From CALMRE01 sp964412895 (GTDB taxonomy: Bacteria > UBP6 > UBA1177 > JAKLFG01), in assembly GCA_964412895.1 (NCBI GenBank), contig CAYPQK010000002.1, forward strand, positions 1-64,000: 64,000 nt of DNA, given 5' to 3'. Of this stretch, positions 50,817-59,829 are shown piece by piece (position 1 is the first letter of the stretch; each line of letters opens with the position of its first letter). Made by a program: the position numbers and the translations under genes. The notes under the pieces are model-generated. The model worked only from the letters and a program-made list of their open reading frames with translations, was not told where the DNA came from and ran no database searches.

Positions 50817-52379
50817 ATGAGTCTTGCCGACATGATCGTCATCTTCGGCGGCGCCGTTCTGGGCATCTCTTTTATCTACATCATCTGGGGCTACCTCAAA
50901 GGGCTCAAGCGGTCACCGGGCGACATGTGGATCCTTTTCGCCTACCTGCTGGTGACCTATGTCGCCTACTCGTCGCAGAATGTGTCGCTGACGCTGTGGC
51001 TGTCGGCCGACTGCGGGCTGGGCGACATCGCCGCGGGCACCTATATCACCACTTGGTCGATCATGCTCTCGATGGTCGGGATGGTGGCGGGGGCGCTGGT
51101 CGACACCATCGGCATCCGGCGGACCCTCTTTTTCAGCGTCGTGTTCCTGCTCATCGCCCGCGTGTCGATGGTCTTCCTCACCAATCCGCTGATCGTTTTC
51201 ATCTTCGGCTTCGTCCCCTATGCGATAGGTTTCGCCATCGTCTCNNNNNNNNNNAAACGCTACACCACCAAGGAAAGTGCGGCGCTCGGTTTCGGGCTGT
51301 TCTATGTCCTGATGAACGGCGCGTTCGCCGTCGGCGGAATATTTTTCGATAAGGTACGCGGCGCCTATTCGCTGAGAGATGCGGCGGGAAAGATAGTCAA
51401 CGATAACGCCGGGACGATGCTGTTCGGGATGCACTTCTCGACCTACCAGATGCTCTATCTCTTCGTCCTCATCCTGACCATCGTGAGCGTCGGACTCATC
51501 TTCTTCGTCCGGTCGGGCGTCGAACTCGACGACGACGGGAATGTCATCGTCAAGCCGCTCATCGATCACGGGTCGGGTCTTGCCGCCGTAAAAAGCGCTT
51601 TCGTCAAGACGGGGCAGATGATCAAGTCGGTCTTTTCGGAGAAATATTTCTGGATATTCATCACCATCATCACCCTCACCATTTTCGTCCGCATGGTCTT
51701 CTTCCAGCTACAGTACACTTTCCCGAAATACGGCCTGCGCATACTCGGGCTCGACGCAAAGATCGGCACCATCTACGGCGTCCTCAATCCGGTCCTCATC
51801 ATCTTCCTCGTGCCGGTGGTGGCGCTCCTCACCAAGAAGATATCCTCCTACAAACTGCTGGTGGTCGGCTCGATCGTGTCGGCCTCTTCCTGTTTCATCG
51901 TCATGATCCCTCCCTCGGCGGTGTCGTGGTTGACCAACACCGTCTGGGGCGAATTGGTTTTCGTCAAGTGGCTCGGCATGGCGCCGACCCACGCGGCGCT
52001 GATGCAGAACCCGCCGGTCCCCGAATACTGGCCTTTCATCATCTTCATTCTGGTGTTCACCGTCGGCGAGGCGATCTGGTCGCCGAAACTGATGCAGTTC
52101 ACCGCCGAGATAGCGCCGAAAGGGAAGGAGGGAACCTATCTCGCCCTTTCGCTCCTGCCCTTTTTCCTCGCGAAACTCATCGCCGGCCCGATGTCGGGGA
52201 TACTGCTCAACGCCTATGTGCCGGTCGGTCCGAATAAAGAGATACTCGGCCCCTATCCCGATCACAGCATGATCTGGTTCTGGATCGGCGCCATGGCGAT
52301 CATCACCCCCATCGGTCTGCTGCTCATGAAGGGGACCTTCCAGAAACGGGAAGAGCAGGCGGCCGCCGACGGGCATTAA
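50817..52379 (+). CDS. MFS transporter, copy 1 (interrupted by an assembly gap)
   Basis: The frame gives 520 residues, including four unknown from the N run at 51245-51254. It has about 12 transmembrane helices. The loop 2-3 motif GALVDTIGIRRTLFFS corresponds to MFS motif A, and the segment TAEIAPKGKEGTYLALSLLP is shared with the two paralogues after it. Those paralogues have eight residues where this copy has four, so the true gap is probably about 22 bases, which keeps the frame. The substrate is unknown. The N-terminal half resembles GDIAAGTY-type peptide or drug carriers only loosely. Confidence 0.82.
   Translation: MSLADMIVIFGGAVLGISFIYIIWGYLKGLKRSPGDMWILFAYLLVTYVAYSSQNVSLTLWLSADCGLGDIAAGTYITTWSIMLSMVGMVAGALVDTIGIRRTLFFSVVFLLIARVSMVFLTNPLIVFIFGFVPYAIGFAIVXXXXKRYTTKESAALGFGLFYVLMNGAFAVGGIFFDKVRGAYSLRDAAGKIVNDNAGTMLFGMHFSTYQMLYLFVLILTIVSVGLIFFVRSGVELDDDGNVIVKPLIDHGSGLAAVKSAFVKTGQMIKSVFSEKYFWIFITIITLTIFVRMVFFQLQYTFPKYGLRILGLDAKIGTIYGVLNPVLIIFLVPVVALLTKKISSYKLLVVGSIVSASSCFIVMIPPSAVSWLTNTVWGELVFVKWLGMAPTHAALMQNPPVPEYWPFIIFILVFTVGEAIWSPKLMQFTAEIAPKGKEGTYLALSLLPFFLAKLIAGPMSGILLNAYVPVGPNKEILGPYPDHSMIWFWIGAMAIITPIGLLLMKGTFQKREEQAAADGH
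51245..51254. other. Assembly gap of ten N
   Basis: A run of exactly ten N inside the first MFS gene. Alignment with its paralogues predicts that about 22 bases are missing here. Confidence 0.95.
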
Positions 52380-52390
52380 GCAAAAAAAAC

Positions 52391-52419
52391 TTTACTCCGC
52401 CCCCCGGCGCCGGTATCTT
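52391..52419 (+). promoter_or_regulatory. Possible promoter of the second MFS gene
   Basis: TTTACT at 52391-52396, a 17-base spacer and TATCTT at 52414-52419. Confidence 0.4.
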
Positions 52420-52450
52420 TCGGCGACACTTTATCTGACGGGAGTCGTGC

Positions 52451-54124
52451 ATGAACGCTGTTGAAACGACGCTACGGACTGCCGACATCATCGTGTATGT
52501 GACAATGGTCGGCCTCGCCATCGCCTTCTTCTACATCGTGTGGAGCTACGCGAAAGGACTCAAGGATTCGCCGCGCGACATGTGGGTCCTGTTCACCTAC
52601 AAGATCATCCAGTATGTCGCCTACGCCGCGATGAACCCCATCCTTATCCTGTGGCTTTCCAAGGAATGCGGGCTGGGCGATATCGCCGCCGGCAGTTACA
52701 TCATGGCGTGGTCGATACTGCTGTCGCTGGTCGGGATGGTATCGGGGGCGCTCGTCGACACCATCGGCATCAAGCGGACCCTCATCTTCAGCGTGGTGTT
52801 CCTCGTCATCGCCCGCTTCTTCATGACCTTCGTCACCCATCCGGTGCTGATATTCTTCGTCGGGTTCGTCCCGTTCGCCATCGGCTTCGCGATGGTGGCG
52901 CCGGTCGTCTCGGTCTCGATAAAGCGCTTCACGACCAAGGAGGGGGCGACGCTCGGCTTCGGCCTGTTCTATGTCATCATGAACGCCGCCTACGCCATCG
53001 GCGGCTGGATGATCGACTACTTCCGCACGGTGTTCGTCGAGCGCGACGCGGCCGGCAAGATCATCAACGAGAACTTCGGCGCGACGCTCTTCGGCATGCA
53101 TTTCTCGACCTATCAGCTCCTCTTCGTAACGGCGTTCATCCTCACCGTTCTGAGCGCCGCCTGCATCCTCTTCATCCGCGACGGCATCGAGGTGGAGGAA
53201 GAGACCGATGAGAGCGGGAAAAAGAGTTCGAAGATAGTCGTCAAGCCCGTGCAAGACCACGGATCGGGGCTCGCCGCGATAAAGAGCGCTTTCCTCACCA
53301 TGTCCGGCCGCATCAAGAGCGCCGTTTCGGAGAATTATTTTTGGATATTCATCCTCATCCTCACCGTGACACTCTTCGTCCGGTTCATATTCTTCCACCT
53401 TCACTACACCTTCCCGAAGTACGGCATCCGCGTGCTGGGCGAAGGGGCGAAGATCGGCAACATCTACGGCGTCCTCAACCCGGCGCTCATCATCTTCCTC
53501 GTCCCGTTGTTCGCCGCGATAACCAAAAAATGGCGCTCCTTCACGATGCTGGTGGTCGGCTCGACCATATCGGCGCTCTCCTGTTTCATCGCCGTCATCC
53601 CCGGCACCGCTTTCTCGGGCCTCACCGATTCGGTGCTCGGCGAGATCGTCTTCATCAAGTGGCTCGCGATGGCGCCCGATATGCCGACGCTCCTTGCCAA
53701 CCCGCCGGTCCCCGAATACTGGTCGCTCATCGTCTTCTTCACCGTCTTCACCATCGGCGAGGCGATCTGGTCGCCGCGGCTCATGCAGTTCACCGCCGAG
53801 ATAGCGCCCAAGGGAAAAGAGGGGACCTACATCGCGCTGGCGGTCCTGCCGTTCTTCCTCGCCAAATTCGTCGTCGGCCCGATGTCGGGAATGCTCGTCA
53901 ACGCCTACACCCCGATGGTCGACAAGATCGATCCGGCGACCGGGGCCAAAGTGCTCGACGCCGCCGGCAAGGCGGTGCAGGTGGTGGGCGATCTTTCCCA
54001 GCACTACATGGTCTGGGTCTGGATCGGCGGCATGGCGATCGTGACCCCCATCGGCCTGCTCCTCCTGCACGGCATCTACAAAAAGCACATGGAAGATAAG
54101 ACCGGTCCCTCCGCCGCCCACTAG
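52451..54124 (+). CDS. MFS transporter, copy 2
   Basis: The protein has 557 residues. ATG 52451 follows GGGAG. About 12 transmembrane helices, motif A GALVDTIGIKRTLIFS, the TTKEGATLGFGLFYVIMNAA segment and TAEIAPKGKEGTYIALAVLP are clear. A charged central loop (EEETDESGKKSSKIVVKPVQ) is longer than in copy 1. Near the C-terminus an inserted loop (DKIDPATGAKVLDAAGKAVQ) explains the greater length. It is intact and has the same gene order and strand as its paralogues, so this is a tandem triplication. The substrate is unknown. Confidence 0.88.
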   Translation: MNAVETTLRTADIIVYVTMVGLAIAFFYIVWSYAKGLKDSPRDMWVLFTYKIIQYVAYAAMNPILILWLSKECGLGDIAAGSYIMAWSILLSLVGMVSGALVDTIGIKRTLIFSVVFLVIARFFMTFVTHPVLIFFVGFVPFAIGFAMVAPVVSVSIKRFTTKEGATLGFGLFYVIMNAAYAIGGWMIDYFRTVFVERDAAGKIINENFGATLFGMHFSTYQLLFVTAFILTVLSAACILFIRDGIEVEEETDESGKKSSKIVVKPVQDHGSGLAAIKSAFLTMSGRIKSAVSENYFWIFILILTVTLFVRFIFFHLHYTFPKYGIRVLGEGAKIGNIYGVLNPALIIFLVPLFAAITKKWRSFTMLVVGSTISALSCFIAVIPGTAFSGLTDSVLGEIVFIKWLAMAPDMPTLLANPPVPEYWSLIVFFTVFTIGEAIWSPRLMQFTAEIAPKGKEGTYIALAVLPFFLAKFVVGPMSGMLVNAYTPMVDKIDPATGAKVLDAAGKAVQVVGDLSQHYMVWVWIGGMAIVTPIGLLLLHGIYKKHMEDKTGPSAAH

Positions 54125-54163
54125 GAGCGGCGCCCGCTCCCCGAACATGAGAACGAGGCCACC

Positions 54164-55702
54164 ATGACCCCCGCGCTCGCTTTCAACCTGCTGATCGCCG
54201 TTGTCGGCGTCGTCATCGCCGCCATCGTCGTCGTTTACATCAAGGGTCTGCGCGCCTCGCCGCGCGACCTGTGGCTCCTCTACGGGACCAAGGTGCTCGA
54301 GTATTCGGCCTACGCGATGATCAACATGACCATCGCCCTCTACCTCACCAAGAATTTCGGCATGGGCGATGTCGCGGCGGGAACCTATTTTTCCGTCTGG
54401 AGCATCCTCATCAACCTCTTCACCATCGTCATCGGCGCGGTGACCGACACCATCGGCATCAAGCGGACACTGCTCCTCGGGACGATAACGCTCATCTTCA
54501 CCCGTTTCATCCTCGCGGTATCGGGCGACATCTACACCGCCACTATTTTCGGCTTCATGCCCTACGCCTTCGGCCTCGCGGTGATGGCGCCGGTCATATC
54601 GGTCGGCATCAAGAAGATGACCACCAAAGAGACGGCAGCGATGGGTTTCGCCCTCTTTTACACCCTGATGAATGTCGGCTATGCCATCGGCGGCTGGCTG
54701 TGGGACAAGATACGGATCGGCGTGGCGGCCGATGGCGGCTCGTGGACTGTGCCGGGACTCGGGATCGCCCTTGCCCCCTACGAGGCGATCTTTTTCGCCG
54801 GTTTTCTGCTCACTCTCCCGAGCCTTCTCTTTCTTTCGGTGCTGCGTGACGGGGTCGAACTCGACGACGCCGGAAAAATGGTCTTCAAGCCCCAGCCGAA
54901 ACTCCCCGGCGGGATATTCACCGTGGCGCGCGACACTGCCGTCAACGCCCTCTCCGGCACCGCAAAAAGCCTCAAAAGCACTTGGAGCGACCCCTTCTTC
55001 TACAAATTCCTCGTCATCATTTTCATCGTCGTCTTCGTCCGGCTCGTCTTCTTCCACCTCAACAGCATGACGCTCCCTAAATACGGCCTGCGCCTCTTCG
55101 GCCCGGGGGCGAAGATCGGCGCCCTCTACGGTGTCCTCAACCCGGTGCTGGTCGTTATTCTGGTCCCGCTGGTCGGCTATTTCTTCAAGAAAGTCCCCTC
55201 CTACCGGATGCTCCTCATCGGCACCACCATTTCGGCGCTCGCCTGTTTCATCGGCGTGATGCCGGGCGACTGGTTCGCGGGGCTGAACGGAACGCTGCTG
55301 TCGGGCATCGTCTTCACCGAATGGCTCGGCGTCGCGGGCGATCCCCATCCCGCCTACTGGCCGCTTCTCATCTTCATCTTCGTCTTCACCATCGGCGAGG
55401 CGATCTGGTCGCCGCGGCTCATGCAGTTCACCGCCGAGTTGGCGCCCAAAGGAAAGGAAGGGACCTACATATCGCTCTCCATCCTCCCGTTCTTCCTCGC
55501 GAAAATGTTCGTCGGGCCGATGTCGGGGATACTGCTGGAGACCTATGTGCCGGTCGACGCGGCGGGGAACGCGCTCGCCAGTTATCCCGATCACTACATG
55601 GTCTGGTTCTGGGTCGGCCTCACCGCCGTCATATCGCCGGTGGGCCTGTTCCTCTTCCGGGGACTGGTCACCAAGCACGAAGCGGCGTCAAAAGAAGGGT
55701 GA
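54164..55702 (+). CDS. MFS transporter, copy 3
   Basis: The protein has 512 residues. ATG 54164 has GAGG upstream. It has about 12 transmembrane helices, VIGAVTDTIGIKRTLLLG as motif A, KMTTKETAAMGFALFYTLMN and TAELAPKGKEGTYISLSILP. It is the most divergent copy. The 39-base space after copy 2 holds no evident promoter, so they are probably co-transcribed. It ends 25 bases before the purC-tail repeat that bounds the AlbA_2 insertion. The substrate is unknown. Confidence 0.88.
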   Translation: MTPALAFNLLIAVVGVVIAAIVVVYIKGLRASPRDLWLLYGTKVLEYSAYAMINMTIALYLTKNFGMGDVAAGTYFSVWSILINLFTIVIGAVTDTIGIKRTLLLGTITLIFTRFILAVSGDIYTATIFGFMPYAFGLAVMAPVISVGIKKMTTKETAAMGFALFYTLMNVGYAIGGWLWDKIRIGVAADGGSWTVPGLGIALAPYEAIFFAGFLLTLPSLLFLSVLRDGVELDDAGKMVFKPQPKLPGGIFTVARDTAVNALSGTAKSLKSTWSDPFFYKFLVIIFIVVFVRLVFFHLNSMTLPKYGLRLFGPGAKIGALYGVLNPVLVVILVPLVGYFFKKVPSYRMLLIGTTISALACFIGVMPGDWFAGLNGTLLSGIVFTEWLGVAGDPHPAYWPLLIFIFVFTIGEAIWSPRLMQFTAELAPKGKEGTYISLSILPFFLAKMFVGPMSGILLETYVPVDAAGNALASYPDHYMVWFWVGLTAVISPVGLFLFRGLVTKHEAASKEG

Positions 55703-55727
55703 TCTTCGCTTAAAAAAGAGTGCGTTT

Positions 55728-55770
55728 CTACAGTACCCGCATGGCGCGGCACTGCGAGGCGTAGAGATCG
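55728..55770 (-). repeat. Detached copy of the purC 3' end (candidate attachment site)
   Basis: These 43 bases match the last 43 bases of purC (57723-57765) at 39 positions, with 25 identical bases in a row. On the minus strand they still encode DLYASQCRAMRVL followed by a stop, as purC does (Ser instead of Ala). Homology stops abruptly on the inner side. Confidence 0.8.
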
Positions 55771-55782
55771 ACATAAAAAGAG

Positions 55783-57654
55783 CTAGGAAGCAGTATACGC
55801 CTGATCGACATGATTCGGCTTGTCGGGGAAGCGCAGTTTCAAGGAACCTTCCGAAACCATAGGACCGAGATATCGGGACCGCAAACCCGCGCTGTTGCGT
55901 TTCAGTAGCGACGCAAGTTCCTTGGCTGAAAGATATCGTCCGTGGCAGAGAACGAGGATTGTTGCGCGAACTGATGTGGGCGTCGCCCGTTGTTTTCCGG
56001 CAACAGTGGTAGCTAAATTATTAAGGTCACTATTCATGTTATGTGTCGAGTCCGGCTCGTTATGTAACAAGCTCGGCTCGTTATGTGTCAAGTCCTGTTT
56101 TATATGTGTCGAGTCCGCTTTTTGCGAAGATTCTCCGGGAGAAGAAGAAAACAATGAGAGTTGCTTCTGTTCGTGTGGCAACTTGTAAGTAGTCCATCTT
56201 CTGCGGTTGTCGGAAACAAGCCACCCTTTTTCACAAAGGCGTTGCAACATGCGTGATATTTCAACGGGATGATCGGAGGTCAGTTCCTGAAGCCGCACAT
56301 TTGATACCTGCCCCTCGATATCGGCGGTTGCCAAAGCCTGTTGTTCCGATGGATTCATAGTTTCAAGCATTGTACCGAAGATACCGTGCAGCCGTTCTCG
56401 TGTTTCCGCAGGGATCAGACTTATCATCGGAAGGACGAGAGAGACTCGATCGGGGCGAGGTCTCAAAATGATCCGTGGTGTTCTCCAATTTCTGGAAAGC
56501 CAGCCGGTACGCACTTTGTATGCACCCGATCCAGCCTGTTCCCCTCCGCCGATCATGAGGAACATTTTCTGTAATGCCTTGTTGCGGCATTCGCTGACGC
56601 CGCCCGAACGATACTGTTCTAAGGAAACGAGAAGAACGCCGGGATTCTCTATAATGAATTGATCGGGATATCGTTCGACGATGACACCTCCGGGTGCGGT
56701 GTAATCGGCATGAATAATAGCATTGACGAACGCCTCTCTCAATGCTTCATGTGCCGGGGTTTCATCCTGCCGGACCCCTTTTTCCAGCGCGAACGGCACC
56801 GGTAACGCAAGAGAGATTTTTGGCCAACAACGGGAGTAAAACTGAAAAAGATTTGCCTCCCAAGTCCCATCAGGATACAAACGATCGCTCCAACGGATAG
56901 TGGGATCTAATTTCTCCCGATAATCGACGAAATATGAGGGAATCGCGTCGGGATCGCGTATAACGGAATCTTTTCCAAACATAAGAAGACCGGCAACGGT
57001 AAGCCCCTCTTCTCCGGTCGACCGGTCCTTCCGCCATCCTCCCAACTGTTCGAGCAGCTCCCGATCTCCCAGATTCAACCAAGGATGATCTCCTTTGACT
57101 GCCCGCAACCGTTGACGGTATTGGGTGATGCTGGGCTGATCGAGGTCCGCCATGCTGAAGTTCCTCAGCAAGCGATTATCGGCCGGAACGGACTGGGCAT
57201 CGGCGAACATCCGACGAACCTCTTCATCATCACAGCGGTAATCTCCCTCTTCGTACCGACGATAGGTGTTGCCGAAAGGATTTCTGCTCAGAAATACCGG
57301 CCGCTGGAGACGGGAGGCGCGTGGAATGGTAACGAGCAACAAGAATTTCTCCTCGTGGGCAATGGTTTCAACAGAGTTGTTGTCGAGAAGATTGATGCTG
57401 ACCGTTCCTCGATCGTTCAGCCCATCCCAGAGAATTTTCCTGTATTTCGTGATGTCCGATTCCGTTAAACCATCCAAGATGGCTCGACTAGGCGCCTCTT
57501 TAACTCCAAGGACAACTCTGCCGCCTTCACTATTTGCCATGGCGCTGTAAGTTTCCCAGAAGCTACCGGGAAAACCTCCACGAGCCGACTTGAATTCCCA
57601 ATCAGTGTTCTCGCCGATTTTAGCGGCATTGATTATTTCTTGAAGACTTGTCAT
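55783..57654 (-). CDS. AlbA_2 (Schlafen-type) ATP-binding regulator-like protein
   Basis: The protein has 623 residues. The N-terminal AlbA_2 domain (about 10-130) shows ENTDWEFKSARGGFPGSFWE, MANSEGGRVVLGV and GNTYRRYEEGDYRC. A GHKL-type ATP-binding region lies at about 310-420 (AHEALREAFVNAIIHADYTA, IENPGVL and GGGEQAGSGAYKVRTGW). The C-terminal ~200 residues have winged-helix patterns (SRMLQRLCEKGWLVS) and a repeated linker THNEPSLLHNEPDSTHN. The family is often annotated as a transcriptional regulator or RecG-like ATPase; several members are in mobile or defence loci. The DNA is visibly less GC-rich than its flanks. It lies alone between two purC 3' ends. Confidence 0.85.
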   Translation of the reverse strand: MTSLQEIINAAKIGENTDWEFKSARGGFPGSFWETYSAMANSEGGRVVLGVKEAPSRAILDGLTESDITKYRKILWDGLNDRGTVSINLLDNNSVETIAHEEKFLLLVTIPRASRLQRPVFLSRNPFGNTYRRYEEGDYRCDDEEVRRMFADAQSVPADNRLLRNFSMADLDQPSITQYRQRLRAVKGDHPWLNLGDRELLEQLGGWRKDRSTGEEGLTVAGLLMFGKDSVIRDPDAIPSYFVDYREKLDPTIRWSDRLYPDGTWEANLFQFYSRCWPKISLALPVPFALEKGVRQDETPAHEALREAFVNAIIHADYTAPGGVIVERYPDQFIIENPGVLLVSLEQYRSGGVSECRNKALQKMFLMIGGGEQAGSGAYKVRTGWLSRNWRTPRIILRPRPDRVSLVLPMISLIPAETRERLHGIFGTMLETMNPSEQQALATADIEGQVSNVRLQELTSDHPVEISRMLQRLCEKGWLVSDNRRRWTTYKLPHEQKQLSLFSSSPGESSQKADSTHIKQDLTHNEPSLLHNEPDSTHNMNSDLNNLATTVAGKQRATPTSVRATILVLCHGRYLSAKELASLLKRNSAGLRSRYLGPMVSEGSLKLRFPDKPNHVDQAYTAS

Positions 57655-57722
57655 GCTCTTCCTATCTTCTTTCAGCAGAAGGATTCTCTAATTTTAGACG
57701 AGAAAGTCAAGAACAGATATCT

Positions 57723-57765
57723 TTACAGCACCCGCATCGAGCGGCACTGCGAGGCGTAGAGATCG
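57723..57765 (-). repeat. purC-proximal copy of the 43-base repeat
   Basis: This is the 3' end of purC itself. With the copy at 55728-55770 it brackets a 1,995-base unit that contains only the AlbA_2 gene. Confidence 0.8.
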
Positions 57766-58610
57766 GCCACCGCCAGCGCGATGTCGTCGGGGAGGGCGAC
57801 CGCCTGCCCCTTGAGGTTGTTGTCCTTGAGCCACGAGCGGAAGAATTCCTTCGACTTGTCGGGCATGAAGCGGGCCGAATCGCTCGTGAAGGTCTCGTCG
57901 ATGAGCATCAGCTTGCCGCCGAAGAGGCCCCATTCGATCTTGCCGTCGGCTATCTCGAAGTTGAAGGTCTTCTGCGCATGGTCGTTGACCAGCCGAAATA
58001 TCTCAAGCGTTTTATTCTTGATCTCTTCGGCGCGCGCTTTGTCGCCGACGATCTTGACCATCTGGTCGAATGATATCTTGTCGTCGGTCTCCGATTTCTC
58101 GGTCGGGGTGAACAGCGGCCCGTTCTTGATGAGCGCACCCTCTTTTATCTCGCCGTCGATCTCGGGGGTGTCCCAGATCCACTTCTTCTCCTTGAGCGCC
58201 GGCACCGCCGATCCGAACACGCGGAAGCGGCAGACCGCCTCGACCGGGACCAGTTCGGCCTTCTTGCCGAGCATCGCGCGCCCTTTGAGCCACGGCAGGT
58301 CGAGCAGCCGTTTCTCGCCGGTGAGCTTCGCCATCTCACTGATGTCGTCGGTCACGAAATGGGTCAGATACCCTTTCTGATTGAGGAATTTGAACCAGAA
58401 GGAGCTTTGTTTGGTGAGGTAGACACCCTTGTGCGGGATGCCGCTTTTCATCACCACATCGAAGGCCGAGAGGCGGTCGGTGGCGACGATGAGCAGATAC
58501 TCGCCCAGTTCGTAGACCTCGCGCACTTTTCCTTTTTTGAACACCTTCAGGAACGGGATCTCGCTTTCCATCAGGACATCGCGTCCCGATACTTTGTCGA
58601 TCTTCAGCAT
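57723..58610 (-). CDS. purC: SAICAR synthetase
   Basis: The protein has 295 residues. The ATG at 58610 has GGAGAG just upstream; the longer frame to 58646 overlaps prs. It ligates aspartate to CAIR in purine synthesis, using ATP. Visible: FKKGKVREVYELGEYLLIVA (ATP binding), DRLSAFDVVMKSGIPHKGV, FRVFGSAVPALKEK, DKISFDQMVKIVG, FEIADGKIEWGLFGGKLMLI and DETFTSDSARFMP. It is the long form similar to yeast and some bacteria. It follows prs after 28 bases, so PRPP synthesis and purine synthesis are co-transcribed. Its last 43 bases recur at 55728-55770. Confidence 0.95.
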   Translation of the reverse strand: MLKIDKVSGRDVLMESEIPFLKVFKKGKVREVYELGEYLLIVATDRLSAFDVVMKSGIPHKGVYLTKQSSFWFKFLNQKGYLTHFVTDDISEMAKLTGEKRLLDLPWLKGRAMLGKKAELVPVEAVCRFRVFGSAVPALKEKKWIWDTPEIDGEIKEGALIKNGPLFTPTEKSETDDKISFDQMVKIVGDKARAEEIKNKTLEIFRLVNDHAQKTFNFEIADGKIEWGLFGGKLMLIDETFTSDSARFMPDKSKEFFRSWLKDNNLKGQAVALPDDIALAVADLYASQCRSMRVL

Positions 58611-58638
58611 GATGGTCTCTCCGTGAGTTCTCCGGGCG

Positions 58639-59664
58639 TCAGTCAAGCAGGCCCGATATCGATTTCATGTGATTGATGCGGTAGATGACCTCGGCGAACA
58701 GCCGCGTCACATCGACCTCGCGGTACCATTCGTGCTGTTTCACGAACTCCTCTCCGCGCCACACCGCGTTGGTGCCGGCGAGGGTATTGATGATCCCCTC
58801 GTGCCACGCCGCGTCGATGTTCTGCACCGCTTGGCCGTTGAAGAAGGGGAAGGTGACCGCTACATCGATGCGCCGCGCGCCGAATTCCTTGAGCGTCCGG
58901 CAGGCGGCGATGAGGGTGCCGCCGGTCGCGATCATGTCGTCGATGATGAGGATGTCGCGTTCCTTCACATTGCCGACCAGCCGGGTCGAGATGACCGTCG
59001 AGGTCTTCGAGTAGTCGCGTTCCTTGATGATCATCGCCATGTCGCACTTCAGTTCGCGGCTGTAGTAGCGCGCCGTCTCGGCCGATCCGACATCGGGGGC
59101 GACCACCACGGTGTTGGGCGACACGAGATTGTTGGCGTGTAGATATTTGATGAGTTCCTTGGATGCGTGGAGGTTGTCGAGCCGCGCCTTGCGGAAGAAA
59201 CCGACGATCGCCTCGGCGTGGATGTCGATGGTCAGTACGCGGTTGGCGCCGCACTCCTCAAGGAACTGTGCGGTCATCGCGGCGGTGAGACTTTCGCGCC
59301 CCTTGCGCCGTTCCTGACGGCTGTTGGGGAACTGCGGGATGACGGCGGTGACGCTCTCGACATCGCTGTTGTAGGCGGCGTTGATGGAGGTGGCCAGCGC
59401 CATCAGGTTATCGTTGACCGACACGGGGGAGAGCGGGTCGTCCATCAACTGGATGATGTAGAGGTCATAGCCGCGCACCGGTTCGTGAACGACGCTTTTT
59501 ATCTCGCTGTTGGCGAAGCGGATCTCCTCGGAGAAGACATACTTGAACTCCTCCTCGATCGCCTTTTTGCTGTAGATCTGTTCGATGTGCTGGACCACCT
59601 TGTCGGCAAAGGCTTTGCCGGAGTTGCAGGTCATGATGCCCAGCTTGCCGCGCGACTGACTCAT
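58639..59664 (-). CDS. prs: Ribose-phosphate pyrophosphokinase
   Basis: The protein has 341 residues. The ATG at 59664 has GAGGAGG at good spacing; the in-frame start at 59688 has none. It makes PRPP from ribose 5-phosphate and ATP. The motifs are SEEIRFANSEIKSVV (ATP and substrate), TIDIHAEAIVGFF, VVVAPDVGSAETARYYSREL and the PRPP site ILIIDDMIATGGTLIAA. The C-terminus is about 25 residues longer than in standard enzymes. It is first in the prs-purC operon, which is divergent from ftsH. Confidence 0.95.
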   Translation of the reverse strand: MSQSRGKLGIMTCNSGKAFADKVVQHIEQIYSKKAIEEEFKYVFSEEIRFANSEIKSVVHEPVRGYDLYIIQLMDDPLSPVSVNDNLMALATSINAAYNSDVESVTAVIPQFPNSRQERRKGRESLTAAMTAQFLEECGANRVLTIDIHAEAIVGFFRKARLDNLHASKELIKYLHANNLVSPNTVVVAPDVGSAETARYYSRELKCDMAMIIKERDYSKTSTVISTRLVGNVKERDILIIDDMIATGGTLIAACRTLKEFGARRIDVAVTFPFFNGQAVQNIDAAWHEGIINTLAGTNAVWRGEEFVKQHEWYREVDVTRLFAEVIYRINHMKSISGLLD

Positions 59665-59699
59665 ATCGTTCCTCCTCGTATCGTTCACCGGTCGGCCCT

Positions 59700-59728
59700 A
59701 TCATGTACGAACGGGGGCGGTTTGACAA
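59700..59728 (-). promoter_or_regulatory. Promoter of the prs-purC operon
   Basis: On the minus strand TTGTCA (59728-59723), a 17-base spacer and CATGAT (59705-59700), 35 bases ahead of the start. Confidence 0.5.
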
Positions 59729-59762
59729 GTTTTTCGGGCACCGAAAGATATCCGCCGCAAAG

Positions 59763-59790
59763 TTGCAAATTCGCTTTTTGCGGTTATAAT
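59763..59790 (+). promoter_or_regulatory. Promoter of ftsH
   Basis: TTGCAA at 59763-59768, a 16-base spacer and TATAAT at 59785-59790. An inverted repeat CCGCAAA (59755-59761)/TTTGCGG (59777-59783) straddles the -35 box and ends just before the -10 box. Confidence 0.65.
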
Positions 59791-59829
59791 CATCCGGTTT
59801 TTTGCTACCCGCACGAGGATAACACGGGA

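Noticed and set aside
52472..55678. Minus-strand open frame of 1068 codons across the second and third MFS genes
   Set aside because: It is antisense to two intact paralogous genes and its product is an unnatural Arg/Glu/Asp/His-rich sequence; high GC removes stops from the opposite strand.
59167..59829. Upstream extension of ftsH by about 220 codons
   Set aside because: It runs antisense through prs and its promoter, and the ftsH signal-anchor begins at ATG 59830.
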